Positions 53,998 through 63,017 of a DNA stretch of 64,000 bases are shown here, in pieces. Made by a program: the position numbers and the translations under genes. Within the stretch, counting starts at the first letter, position 1. Every line of letters begins with the position of its first letter. The notes beneath the pieces were generated by a model that made no database searches, had not been told where the DNA came from, and saw only the letters and a program-made list of their open reading frames with translations. The stretch lies in NCBI RefSeq assembly GCF_003014695.1, contig NZ_PYAS01000001.1, positions 372,001 to 436,000 on the forward strand, given 5' to 3'. The stretch is from Dyadobacter jiangsuensis. GTDB lineage: Bacteria; Bacteroidota; Bacteroidia; Cytophagales; Spirosomataceae.

Positions 53998-56900
53998 ATG
54001 ATTTTTTCTACCCGCTTTTCTCCACTGCTGCTGGCCGTGGCGCTGTTTTTCAGCGCGCTGGCGGTCAGGGCCCAGGTACCGGTTTCGGGCCGGGTAACGG
54101 ACGCGTCCGGCCCGCTCGTCGGTGTGAGTGTGATCATCAAGGGTGCCAATGGCGGCACGTCCACCAATGCGGAAGGACATTTTACGATCAATGTGCCTTC
54201 TGCCGATGCGGTTCTCGTTTTTTCTTACATAGGTTATATTCCCCGTGAAATTCAGGTTGGCAAGCAAAGCAAGCTCGATGTGCTGCTCGAAGCCGACACC
54301 AAAGCGCTCGACGAAGTGGTGGTGGTAGGCTACGGGACCAAAACCCGCGCGGACCTCACCGGATCGGTATCGACGATTAAAGGTGCCGAGCTCGAAAAAT
54401 CGCCCGCGAGCAACCTCACCAACTCCATCGCCGGCCGCGTACCGGGCCTGATCGCCAACACGAGGAGTGGCGAGCCGGGCAACGACAACGCGGAGATATT
54501 CGTCCGCGGCAAGGCTACGCTCGGCAGTACGGGCGCGCTCGTCGTGATCGACGGTATTCCCGACCGTTCGGGCGGCTTTGCGCGGTTAAACCCCGCCGAT
54601 ATCGAGTCGTTTACCGTGATCAAGGATGCTACCGCGGCGATTTACGGGGCCCGCTCGGCCAATGGGGTGATCCTCATCACGACCAAGCGCGGGCAGGCCG
54701 GCAAACCGGTGTTGTCCATCGGTACCAACTGGTCGCTCACGCAGGCGACGCGCGTGCCGCAAATGCTGGGTTCCTACGAATACGCATTGGCTACCAACGA
54801 GTACGACCGGATGATCGGCCAGAACCCGACCTGGCCCGACGCCTCCCTGCAGAAGTTCCGCGACGGCTCCGATCCGCTCTCGTTCCCCAGAACCGACTGG
54901 TGGGATGCGACCATGAAAAAACAGGCATTGCAGCACAACCAGGTTATTTCCCTGCGCGGCGGTACGGACAAGGTTACCTACTTCCTTTCCGGCCAGTACC
55001 AGAAACAGGATGGTATTTACAAAAAGGATGCGGCTTATTACAAGCAGGCCCAGGCACGCGCCAACGTGGATATGGCCGTGACCGACAACCTGAAAATCGG
55101 GGTGGATGTGCTGTACCGCAACGAGTTCCGCAATTCGGCGGTCGGCAACTACAATGCCGGGGCGATATTCCGGGAGTTGTGGCTTGCTTATCCGTACCTC
55201 GTCCCTATTTATCCGAACGGGCTTGTGGGGCCGGGTATCGGCGGTGGGCCCAATAACAGCATGGTGTATGTCACCAGCGGCGAGGCCGGCTACAACCGGA
55301 ATACCAACGACTATTTGCAGACCAAGACCTATTTCAAATGGGATTTGTCCAAGCTGGTCGACGGGGTGTTTTTGGATGGGTATTATGCTTATGACCTCAC
55401 TTTCTCGAAGAACAAAGCATTTACCAAAACACCTCCGCCTGCTTTCCGTTACGACGCGGCCACCGGCAAATACGTGCAGATCAACTCGGCCATTAAACCG
55501 AGCTTGTCGGAGGTGCGGGGTACATTGAAACAAAACCTGATGAACATCCGGCTGGGCTATAACAACCGGTTTGGTGACCATTCCGTGGAGGGTTTTGCCG
55601 CGTATGAACGCTTCGAAGGCAATGCCGACGAGATCAGCGCGTTCCGGTCGAACTTCCTCAGCAACTCGCTCGACCAGCTTTCGGCAGGCAGCCTGATCGG
55701 CCAGCAGAACAACTCGACTGCCGCGCAGACGGGCCGTAACAACTTCATCGCCCGCGCTTCCTATGGTTTCAAGAATAAATACCTGTTCGACTACAACATG
55801 CGCTACGACGGCTCGCAGAATTTTCCCGAAGGAAAACGCTACGGCTTTTTCCCGGCGGTTTCGGCGGCATGGCGCATTTCGCAGGAGGATTTTTTCAATT
55901 CCAAAAGCATTACAGAGCTGAAATTGCGCGGCTCGTGGGGTAAGACCGGTAACGACGTTGTTTCGGCATTCAACTACATTCAGACCTACCTCCTCGGAAC
56001 CGGTTACGGCTATTCGCTCGGGCCTGCTGCCTCGCAGGTAAGCTCGCTCGTGCCCGGTCCGACTCCCAACAAAAACATTACCTGGGAAGTAGCTACCACC
56101 ACCGACGTCGCGCTCGACGCGCAGTTTCTCAAAGGCAAGCTGGGCGTTACCATCGACTATTTCCGTTCCATGCGCACGGGCATTCTTATCACGCGCAGCG
56201 AGTCCGTGCCTGCGTACACGGGCCTGACCCTACCTAATCAGAACCTCGGCAAAGTGCTGAACCGCGGGATCGAACTGGAAGCCTATTATAATGGCACCAT
56301 CGGGAACAGCTTCGGGTACAATATCAGGGGTAACCTCACTTTCGCCCGCAACAAGGTTATTTTCATGGACGAGGCCGCAAGCGTGCCTTCCTACCAGCGC
56401 AAAACCGACATTCCGATCGACTCGTGGCTCGTGTATGAATCCGACGGCCTGTACCAGAACCAGGCAGAGATCGACGCCAGCCCGCACCCGGCCAACACGG
56501 CTCCCGGAGACATCCGTTATAAGGATATCAATGGCGACGGCGCGATCAATGGCCTGGATCAGGTACGGAAATCGTCCGTGCGGACGCCGCAGCTGATCTA
56601 CGGCACCTCGCTGGGTCTCTCATGGCGGAATCTGGACCTTTCGGTGTTCGTGCAGGGCCAGGCAATGGCGCAATCCTACCTCGCACCGGCGGGTTTGAAT
56701 ATGGCCAGGGAGTTTTTCGACGGCCGCTGGCAGAAAGAGGGGGATAACCAGTTCCCACGCAATTTCAATGGCCCTACCGGCGCATCGAGAGGGGTGAACA
56801 CGCTTACTTCGGACTTCTGGCTGCGCAATGCGGCATTCGTGCGGCTGAAAAATGTGGAGCTGGGCTTCACGGTACCTTCCGCTTTGCTGAAAAAGGCCAA

Positions 56901-57051
56901 AATGCACAGCGCAAGGATCTATATCAATGGCAGCAACCTGTTCTCGATCGACCAGTTCGGGCCTTCTTTTGATCCTGAAATGCCGAACAACACAGGCTAC
57001 TACTATCCACAGCAGCGTGTCGTGAACCTGGGCGCCAATATCAGCTTCTAA
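53998..57051 (+). CDS. SusC/RagA-family TonB-dependent transporter without STN domain, locus 4
   Basis: The ATG at 53998 gives 1,017 residues; an earlier in-frame ATG at 53971 would add a poor signal sequence. The signal peptide (about 1-26, ending VRAQ) leads directly into the carboxypeptidase-like sandwich (VSGRVTDASGPLVGVSVIIKG), so the STN domain of the other three SusC proteins is missing. The TonB-box region DEVVVVGYGTKTRADLTG, plug and barrel ending NISF follow. The lack of STN and of a neighbouring FecR fits control by a different route, probably the GntR protein at 60353. It pairs with the SusD 17 nt downstream. Confidence 0.94.
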   Translation: MIFSTRFSPLLLAVALFFSALAVRAQVPVSGRVTDASGPLVGVSVIIKGANGGTSTNAEGHFTINVPSADAVLVFSYIGYIPREIQVGKQSKLDVLLEADTKALDEVVVVGYGTKTRADLTGSVSTIKGAELEKSPASNLTNSIAGRVPGLIANTRSGEPGNDNAEIFVRGKATLGSTGALVVIDGIPDRSGGFARLNPADIESFTVIKDATAAIYGARSANGVILITTKRGQAGKPVLSIGTNWSLTQATRVPQMLGSYEYALATNEYDRMIGQNPTWPDASLQKFRDGSDPLSFPRTDWWDATMKKQALQHNQVISLRGGTDKVTYFLSGQYQKQDGIYKKDAAYYKQAQARANVDMAVTDNLKIGVDVLYRNEFRNSAVGNYNAGAIFRELWLAYPYLVPIYPNGLVGPGIGGGPNNSMVYVTSGEAGYNRNTNDYLQTKTYFKWDLSKLVDGVFLDGYYAYDLTFSKNKAFTKTPPPAFRYDAATGKYVQINSAIKPSLSEVRGTLKQNLMNIRLGYNNRFGDHSVEGFAAYERFEGNADEISAFRSNFLSNSLDQLSAGSLIGQQNNSTAAQTGRNNFIARASYGFKNKYLFDYNMRYDGSQNFPEGKRYGFFPAVSAAWRISQEDFFNSKSITELKLRGSWGKTGNDVVSAFNYIQTYLLGTGYGYSLGPAASQVSSLVPGPTPNKNITWEVATTTDVALDAQFLKGKLGVTIDYFRSMRTGILITRSESVPAYTGLTLPNQNLGKVLNRGIELEAYYNGTIGNSFGYNIRGNLTFARNKVIFMDEAASVPSYQRKTDIPIDSWLVYESDGLYQNQAEIDASPHPANTAPGDIRYKDINGDGAINGLDQVRKSSVRTPQLIYGTSLGLSWRNLDLSVFVQGQAMAQSYLAPAGLNMAREFFDGRWQKEGDNQFPRNFNGPTGASRGVNTLTSDFWLRNAAFVRLKNVELGFTVPSALLKKAKMHSARIYINGSNLFSIDQFGPSFDPEMPNNTGYYYPQQRVVNLGANISF

Positions 57052-57068
57052 CCCTTACCATTCAACCG

Positions 57069-58781
57069 ATGAAACCACAAACCAACCATACAATCCAATC
57101 CGGCATTCAGGCTGCGAAAAGCGCGGTCGGCTGGTCGGGAAAACTGCTTGCGGGCATTTCCATCGCGGCAGGCATGCTGGTCATGAACTCCTGCAAGGAC
57201 GTGCTCGACCTGAAACCACAGAATGCCTATTCGGAGTCCGACGTATGGACCGATCCGAACCTCGTACAGGTATTTGTGAACGGCATTTACAATCAGACGG
57301 TGATGGCATACAAAGACGGCGGCTTCGGCTGGGGCGCGCAAACCGACGAGCTGTACGGTAACTTCAACTGGACCAACGAAAACAGCTACGTACAAGGCGA
57401 AGCCACGCCCGACAACCAGACATCTTCTTCACTGAACCGCTGGGGCGATCTGTATTCGTCCGTTCGCAATTGCAATGTGTTCCTGAAAAACGTAAGCCAG
57501 CTGGACACCGTTTCCAATGCGCAAGCCGTGCGGACGATGCGCGGAGAGGTTTATTTTCTGCGGGCGCTGGCCTATTTCGAATTGTTGAAGCGATTCGGCG
57601 GCGTGCCGCTGATCACCAAGGTGTACGATGTCAACGACACAGGTTTTAATGAAAAGCGCGCTTCGTGGACGGAAACCAAGGACTTCATTCTCGCCGACAT
57701 CGAACAGGCAGGAAAGTTATTACCCGCGGCCTATTCGGCCGACCTCGACAAAGGCCGCGCGACGACAGGCGCCGTTCTGGCCCTCAAATCAAGATTGCTG
57801 CTGTACGCGGCGAGCCCCTATTTCAATACCTCCGGCGATAAAAAGCGCTGGCAACAAGCCAAGGAGGCGGCGAAAGCCGTGATCGATTTCAAAGGCGCGT
57901 CCTATGCCTTGTATGGGAGTGCAGCCAATGGGACGTACAACAAGACTTACCTGGAATTTTTCAATCCCGAGGTGATCTTTGCCCGCGTTTACAGCGGACT
58001 GGCGAGAGCCGACCGGTACAATACCGTGAGCCGCGACCTCAGTCCGAATGGTTATGAGGGTTACAGCGCCTATAATGTGATCCAGCAAATGGTCGATGCT
58101 TTCGAAATGGCCGACGGGACTGCATTCAGCTGGGCCAACCCGGTGCATGCGAAAAGCCCGTATGCCAACCGTGATCCGCGTTTTTATGCGACGATCCTGG
58201 CCAACAACCAGCTGTTCAAAGGCCGCACCACGCAGTTTTTTGAAGGCGGGGACGATTCACCGCAGAGCCCGTATTCTCCATGGAATGCCTCCAAGACGCG
58301 CTATGTGATCCGTAAAATGGTGGACGAGTCGGTCGACTGGCAGAAGCAGGACTATGCTGCCTCGCAATGGGTCGGTTTCAGGCTGTCGGAAATTTACCTG
58401 AACTACATGGAAGCCTGTGCGGCATTGGGCGAGGACGGCGAAGCGCTTACCTACCTGAACAAGCTGCGGTCGCAAAAAGCAGGTATGCCGCCGGTGAATG
58501 CGTCCGGCGCGGCATTAATGGACAAGATCAGGCAGGAGCGCCGCATTGAACTTTGCTTTGAAGGCCATCGCTATTTTGACATCCGGCGGTGGGGTATGGC
58601 CGAGATAGGGTCGAAGGATGCGCTGGGCGTGATCATTACCAAGCAGGCCGATGGCACGTTTACCTATCAATCGGCCACTGTACAGAAGCGGACGTGGCTC
58701 CCGGCGCTCTATTTCTACCCGATTCCGCGGACGGAGTTGCAGCGGAACCCGGCATTGACCCAGAATCCCGATTATAATTGA
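57069..58781 (+). CDS. SusD/RagB-family glycan-binding lipoprotein, locus 4
   Basis: A 570-residue SusD. The N-terminus is longer than usual, with the hydrophobic stretch and the lipobox MNSC at about residues 39-42, followed by KDVLDLK. Core segments include MRGEVYFLRALAYFELLKRFGGVPLIT and RLSEIYLNYMEACAALGEDGEALTYLNKLRSQ, and the end has RQERRIELCFEGHRYFDIRRW. It forms the lid of the SusC encoded upstream. Confidence 0.93.
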   Translation: MKPQTNHTIQSGIQAAKSAVGWSGKLLAGISIAAGMLVMNSCKDVLDLKPQNAYSESDVWTDPNLVQVFVNGIYNQTVMAYKDGGFGWGAQTDELYGNFNWTNENSYVQGEATPDNQTSSSLNRWGDLYSSVRNCNVFLKNVSQLDTVSNAQAVRTMRGEVYFLRALAYFELLKRFGGVPLITKVYDVNDTGFNEKRASWTETKDFILADIEQAGKLLPAAYSADLDKGRATTGAVLALKSRLLLYAASPYFNTSGDKKRWQQAKEAAKAVIDFKGASYALYGSAANGTYNKTYLEFFNPEVIFARVYSGLARADRYNTVSRDLSPNGYEGYSAYNVIQQMVDAFEMADGTAFSWANPVHAKSPYANRDPRFYATILANNQLFKGRTTQFFEGGDDSPQSPYSPWNASKTRYVIRKMVDESVDWQKQDYAASQWVGFRLSEIYLNYMEACAALGEDGEALTYLNKLRSQKAGMPPVNASGAALMDKIRQERRIELCFEGHRYFDIRRWGMAEIGSKDALGVIITKQADGTFTYQSATVQKRTWLPALYFYPIPRTELQRNPALTQNPDYN

Positions 58782-58829
58782 TTGAGGATATTTATAAAGA
58801 CATTGTATTTTAATTCAAAAACAAAAGGA

Positions 58830-60272
58830 ATGATCAGATTCATCGCAGCTGCTTCCATCTTTCTGGCTGCTCAGCAACAGGGAATGGCGCAAAGCGAAAC
58901 GTTAAAGTTCCGGTCGACGGACGCCGCATTGCAAACCGCTTTCGATCGGGCCGCGGAAATGGCGCTGAGCCATGTGGGTAGTCCTGCCGATCCGGTGGGA
59001 GATTGGTACGAGGCGGCATTGCCTTCTCGCTTCGCATTCTGCATGCGTGATGTGGCGCACCAGAGTATGGCCGCTGAAATGTTGGGCCTGGGCAAAGCGA
59101 ACGCCAATATGTTCTCCCTTTTTGCCAAAAACATCTCCGATAGCAAGGACTGGTGCTCCTATTGGGAAATCAACAAGGAGGGAAAGCCTGCGCCGGCAGA
59201 TTACCGGAACGACGACGAGTTCTGGTACAATCTCAATGCGAACTTCGATGTAATGCAGGCGGCCTGGAAGCTCTATTTGTGGACGGGCGACAAGCGGTAT
59301 GTCAATGGCCCCGAGTTTGCTGATTTTCACCGGAAATCGGTCCGCGAATATGTGGAGCGCTGGGTGTTGCAGCCGGATTCCCTGCTGTCGCGCCCGTTAC
59401 ACCCGAATGCGCACGGGGGCTACAACGACAAAGACGCGTTCCACCGTTGCCGCGGGCTTGCGTCGTATTCCGAAGGCGTGCATGACCTGAAAATGGGCGT
59501 CGACCTGATCGCCTCGCTTTCGCGGGGAATGCAAACTTATGCCGATATGCTGCGCCTCGAAGGCAAAACCACTGAGGCATCCGCATTCGATCAAAAGGCC
59601 GAGCAATACCGCCGGCATATCGAAAACAAATGGTGGAGCGATAAAGAGGATAAGTATTTCACCTACTATTCTTCCAAAGGCGCATTCGGATATACCGAGG
59701 GCGAGACTTTTCTGCTTTGGTTTGATGTGTTGAAGGATACCACGCGGACCCGCAAAACGATCGATCAGATCCTGGCGCGTGACTGGAATATGGAAAACCA
59801 GTCGTATTTCCCTTATGTACTGGGGCAATACGGCTATCCCGAGCAAATCCGCAGCCAGATTCTCCACCTGACGGACCCGGCCACCAAACGCCGTGAATAC
59901 CCCGAGGTTTCCTATGGAGCCGTACAGGGCGTGGTGCAGGGCATTATGGGGATCGACGCGGATGCGCGCGTGAACCGGATCACGACGCTGTTCAACGGCC
60001 GGGCTGCGGATACGCATACGCTTGAAAACCTGCCGGTTTTGCAGCGTACCATATCCGTAACCGAAAGTGCAAAGACGGCCTCGCTGCGTAATGCCGGGCT
60101 GTCGGCCGCTCCTGTCCAATGGCGGGTGATGTTTGCTGGAAAGCATCCGTTCATGATGGTGAATGGGAAGAGACGGAAGGCCAGCCAGATGCTCGTGAAA
60201 GGATCGCGCACGGTGTCGTTCCTGGATGTGACGGTGCCCGCCGGTCAGGAGGTCACTGCCCGGATCCAGTAG
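58830..60272 (+). CDS. Six-hairpin glycosidase-like exported protein
   Basis: The ATG at 58830 gives 480 residues with a signal peptide (about 1-21, ending GMAQ). An upstream in-frame TTG at 58782 would begin directly after the SusD stop but would add a non-signal extension. Segments such as WYEAALPSRFAFCMRDVAHQSMAAEMLGL, FWYNLNANFDVMQAAWKLYLWTGD and HRCRGLASYSEGVHDLKMGVDLIA show an (alpha/alpha)6 barrel of the six-hairpin glycosidase superfamily (GH15, GH63, GH78, GH125 type). I cannot assign a family. It is 48 nt after SusD and probably acts on the glycan imported by locus 4. A terminator follows. Confidence 0.68.
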   Translation: MIRFIAAASIFLAAQQQGMAQSETLKFRSTDAALQTAFDRAAEMALSHVGSPADPVGDWYEAALPSRFAFCMRDVAHQSMAAEMLGLGKANANMFSLFAKNISDSKDWCSYWEINKEGKPAPADYRNDDEFWYNLNANFDVMQAAWKLYLWTGDKRYVNGPEFADFHRKSVREYVERWVLQPDSLLSRPLHPNAHGGYNDKDAFHRCRGLASYSEGVHDLKMGVDLIASLSRGMQTYADMLRLEGKTTEASAFDQKAEQYRRHIENKWWSDKEDKYFTYYSSKGAFGYTEGETFLLWFDVLKDTTRTRKTIDQILARDWNMENQSYFPYVLGQYGYPEQIRSQILHLTDPATKRREYPEVSYGAVQGVVQGIMGIDADARVNRITTLFNGRAADTHTLENLPVLQRTISVTESAKTASLRNAGLSAAPVQWRVMFAGKHPFMMVNGKRRKASQMLVKGSRTVSFLDVTVPAGQEVTARIQ

Positions 60273-60285
60273 TTTTTACAGTCCT

Positions 60286-60319
60286 AACCCCTGCGGCCAT
60301 GCGTTGCAGGGGTTGTTTT
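60286..60319 (+). terminator. Rho-independent terminator after the six-hairpin gene
   Basis: AACCCCTGC (60286-60294) pairs perfectly with GCAGGGGTT (60306-60314), followed by TTTT (60316-60319). It separates the SusC/SusD/hydrolase unit from the regulator gene. Confidence 0.85.
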
Positions 60320-60352
60320 AAGTTTTTAGCTTTACGAAGTAATTACCGCCGA

Positions 60353-61363
60353 ATGGAGAGCATATTTGATAAAATAAAGGAATTGCGGGAAGTAACATCC
60401 TATTCCAAACACGACCAGATCGTCGTAGGGATCATCAATGCGATTGACCAGAAGATTGTTTCACCCAACGACTTGCTGCCGTCGGTGAACCAGATGATCC
60501 AGGAACTGAACTTCTCCCGCGAAACCATCCGCAAAGGGTACGGCGAACTGGTAGACCGGGGAGTGGTTGAATCCAAAAACAGGATCGGGTACTACGTGAC
60601 CAACGCGCAGACCAGCCAGTTCATGAAAGTGGCCCTGATCATGTATAATCTCGATACATTCGAAGAACTTTTTTACCGGAATTTCCGGAAGGAGCTAGGC
60701 CAAAAGGTGCATCTGGACGTGTTTTTCCACCATGGCAGTGTTGATGTCCTGGAAAGTACCCTGTTCCAGATCAAAGGGAAATACGGCATGTACGTGGTAG
60801 CGCCGATCCCGCACCGCAAAACGAAGGAAATCCTCGAAACCATTCCCCGGAGCAACCTCCTCATATTCGACCGGTTCGAACAGCTCGACGGCGAGGTGAG
60901 CTACATCGCGCAGGAGTTCGAGCGCTCGACCTACGCGGTGCTGGAAGCGCTGGCCGACAAGATCCGGCAGTTTGATGAGATCATTTTCTATCATTCTCCG
61001 AAATCCCTCGATCCGAAGGAAATCGTGTTCTCATTCAAGCGATTCTTGCATGATTATGCCATTAAGGGGCAGATCGTCAGTGAGTTCGTGCCGGGGTCGG
61101 TCGAGAAGGGGAAGGCCTATTTCACGCTCGACAACTTCACGATGTGGTCGATCCTGAAAGAATGTAAAGGCAAAAAATTTACCATGGGTGTCGATGTCGG
61201 CTTGCTATCCGTCAACGACGAGCCTGCCAAGGAGTTTGTCGACATTACCACGTACTCGACCGACTTTGCGCTGATGGGCAAACTTGCCGGGCAATCGATC
61301 ATGCAAAAGCAGAAGATCCAGGTAATCCTGCCCAATGTACTGATCCGCAGAAAAACCTTGTGA
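60353..61363 (+). CDS. GntR-family transcriptional regulator with a sugar-binding domain
   Basis: The ATG at 60353 gives 336 residues. A winged helix-turn-helix (about 15-75, VSPNDLLPSVNQMIQELNFSRETIRKGYGELVDRGVVESKN) is of the GntR type. The rest, beginning FMKVALIMYNLDTFEELFYRNF, is a periplasmic-binding-protein-like (LacI-type) sugar sensor, the pairing seen in Bacteroidota sugar regulators such as AraR. It is 8 nt upstream of the symporter gene, so it may be co-transcribed with it, and probably controls locus 4 by binding a free sugar rather than by membrane signalling. Confidence 0.87.
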   Translation: MESIFDKIKELREVTSYSKHDQIVVGIINAIDQKIVSPNDLLPSVNQMIQELNFSRETIRKGYGELVDRGVVESKNRIGYYVTNAQTSQFMKVALIMYNLDTFEELFYRNFRKELGQKVHLDVFFHHGSVDVLESTLFQIKGKYGMYVVAPIPHRKTKEILETIPRSNLLIFDRFEQLDGEVSYIAQEFERSTYAVLEALADKIRQFDEIIFYHSPKSLDPKEIVFSFKRFLHDYAIKGQIVSEFVPGSVEKGKAYFTLDNFTMWSILKECKGKKFTMGVDVGLLSVNDEPAKEFVDITTYSTDFALMGKLAGQSIMQKQKIQVILPNVLIRRKTL

Positions 61364-61370
61364 CCTTCCC

Positions 61371-62954
61371 ATGCGCGAAGAAGTGGCCCTCAGCGGCATC
61401 GACGCCGGTATTATCGTGCTTTACCTGGCTATATTGGTCGGGGTAGGGCTCTACTTTTCCCGCAAGCGCCGGATCGAAACGGCCAATGACCTCTTTCTGG
61501 GCGGTAGGTCATTGAAATGGTACAACGTCGGGCTGTCCATTTTCAGCAGTAATGTAAGTCCGGTCATGCTCGTGGGCTATGGCGGTATGGCTTACACCAC
61601 CGGTATGGTCGCTGCCAACTTCGACTGGCTTGCCTGGTGGTTCCTGCTGCTGCTGGCAATGGTGTTCGTGCCGCATTATTTTGCGACGAAAGTGAGCACC
61701 ATGCCCGAATTCCTGCTCCGGCGGTATGGCCAGCGCTCGTTTACGTTTCTCACCTACTATTCCATGATTTCGACGCTCATCGTGTCGGTGAGTTTCGTGC
61801 TGCTCACGGGCGGGCTCGTGATTGCACAGCTGCTCGATGTGCCATTCTGGATGGCGGCGGTAGGCGCTACCGTGCTCGCCACCAGCTTTACGGCTACGGG
61901 CGGCCTCGGCGCAATTGCCAGAACGGGCGTGCTGCAATCCGTCGTCGTGACGGCCGCGGCGCTTATTGTCGGTGTAATCGCGGTGAACCGCATCGGCGGA
62001 ATCGGGGAGGTGATCAGCCGGTCGCCGAAGGAATTCTGGACGATATTCCGCCCCTCCGACGACCCCGTTTACCCGTGGCACGCAGTGTTGCTCGGCTATC
62101 CGGTGGTGGGAATATGGTACTGGTGCACCGACCAGACGATCGTGCAGCAGACCCTCGCCGCCAGGGACATCCGGCATGGCCAGTATGGCACCATGCTCAT
62201 GGCTGCCCTCAAAGCCCTGGTACCCTTCATTTTCCTGCTGCCCGGTATTTACTGCTACATCCTCTACCCGAACCTCCGTAATCCTGATCACGCGTATTTG
62301 GTCATGACGGCCAACTTGCTGCCCGTCGGCCTGGTGGGTATTACACTCGCGGCACTCATTGCAGCGCTGGTGTACGACGTCGCCGTGGGTATCAATGCGT
62401 TCAGCATGGTTTTTTCTTTGAATGTGTATTCCAAAATCATCGATCCCCATGCCTCGCAGCGAAAACTCCGGACGGTGGGGAGGCTCGTGATCATCGGCTC
62501 GTCGTTCCTCGCCATGATGATGTCGATCCTGCTCTCGACCGTCGACAAAGGCCTTTTCGACCTCTCGCAGGCTGTGGGGACCTACCTGGCCCCTCCGCTT
62601 ACGACCGTGTTTTTAATGGGCGTGATCTGGAAAAAGGCCACCAGCCGTGCCGCCAACCTCACACTGTACCTCGGTTCGCCGCTCTGCCTGGGTGTGGGTA
62701 TCATGCAACTGTCCGATTTCCCGCACAAAGCATTCTGGCCGCATTTCATGCTGCTCACGTTCCTGCTCACTGCCTTTTTGATGCTGTTCATGGCTGCCGT
62801 TTCCCTGCTGTTTCCAGAGGAACGTATCGGTTCACCACTGCCCACGCTGGCCGAAACCTACGCTTCTCAGCCGCATTACGACCGCCGGGGAATATGGCTG
62901 GGCTGGGCATGCATCGGCGTGGTGATGGGGTGCCTTTATTTTCTGTTCAGATAA
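61371..62954 (+). CDS. Sodium:solute symporter (SSS/SGLT family), probably for a sugar
   Basis: A 527-residue membrane protein with about 13-14 membrane helices. The first helix (AGIIVLYLAILVGVGLYFS) is followed by the SSS signature DLFLGGRSLKWYNVGLSIFSSNVSPVMLVGYGG, and the later YPVVGIWYWCTDQTIVQQTLAARD is typical of sugar-type (SGLT) members. It would bring a monosaccharide into the cytoplasm using the sodium gradient. Its position right after the GntR gene and before a GH39-like hydrolase suggests uptake of the sugar released by locus 4 enzymes, perhaps a pentose. Confidence 0.9.
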   Translation: MREEVALSGIDAGIIVLYLAILVGVGLYFSRKRRIETANDLFLGGRSLKWYNVGLSIFSSNVSPVMLVGYGGMAYTTGMVAANFDWLAWWFLLLLAMVFVPHYFATKVSTMPEFLLRRYGQRSFTFLTYYSMISTLIVSVSFVLLTGGLVIAQLLDVPFWMAAVGATVLATSFTATGGLGAIARTGVLQSVVVTAAALIVGVIAVNRIGGIGEVISRSPKEFWTIFRPSDDPVYPWHAVLLGYPVVGIWYWCTDQTIVQQTLAARDIRHGQYGTMLMAALKALVPFIFLLPGIYCYILYPNLRNPDHAYLVMTANLLPVGLVGITLAALIAALVYDVAVGINAFSMVFSLNVYSKIIDPHASQRKLRTVGRLVIIGSSFLAMMMSILLSTVDKGLFDLSQAVGTYLAPPLTTVFLMGVIWKKATSRAANLTLYLGSPLCLGVGIMQLSDFPHKAFWPHFMLLTFLLTAFLMLFMAAVSLLFPEERIGSPLPTLAETYASQPHYDRRGIWLGWACIGVVMGCLYFLFR

Positions 62955-63017
62955 ACCGGATTTTCCCCGATAGATTTTGTGACCGTTGAGCTTTCCTTAT
63001 CGCTTAACACCTGTCGC

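Noticed and set aside
53794..54267. Minus-strand open frame across the region before the locus 4 SusC
   Set aside because: It overlaps the SusC signal-peptide region in antisense and its end is AT-rich, repeat-containing intergenic DNA.
60119..60352. N-terminal extension of the GntR regulator overlapping the hydrolase gene
   Set aside because: It would cross a rho-independent terminator; the regulator fold begins at the ATG at 60353.
61637..62281. Plus-strand open frame inside the symporter gene
   Set aside because: Out-of-frame reading of the symporter; the membrane-protein frame is the convincing one.
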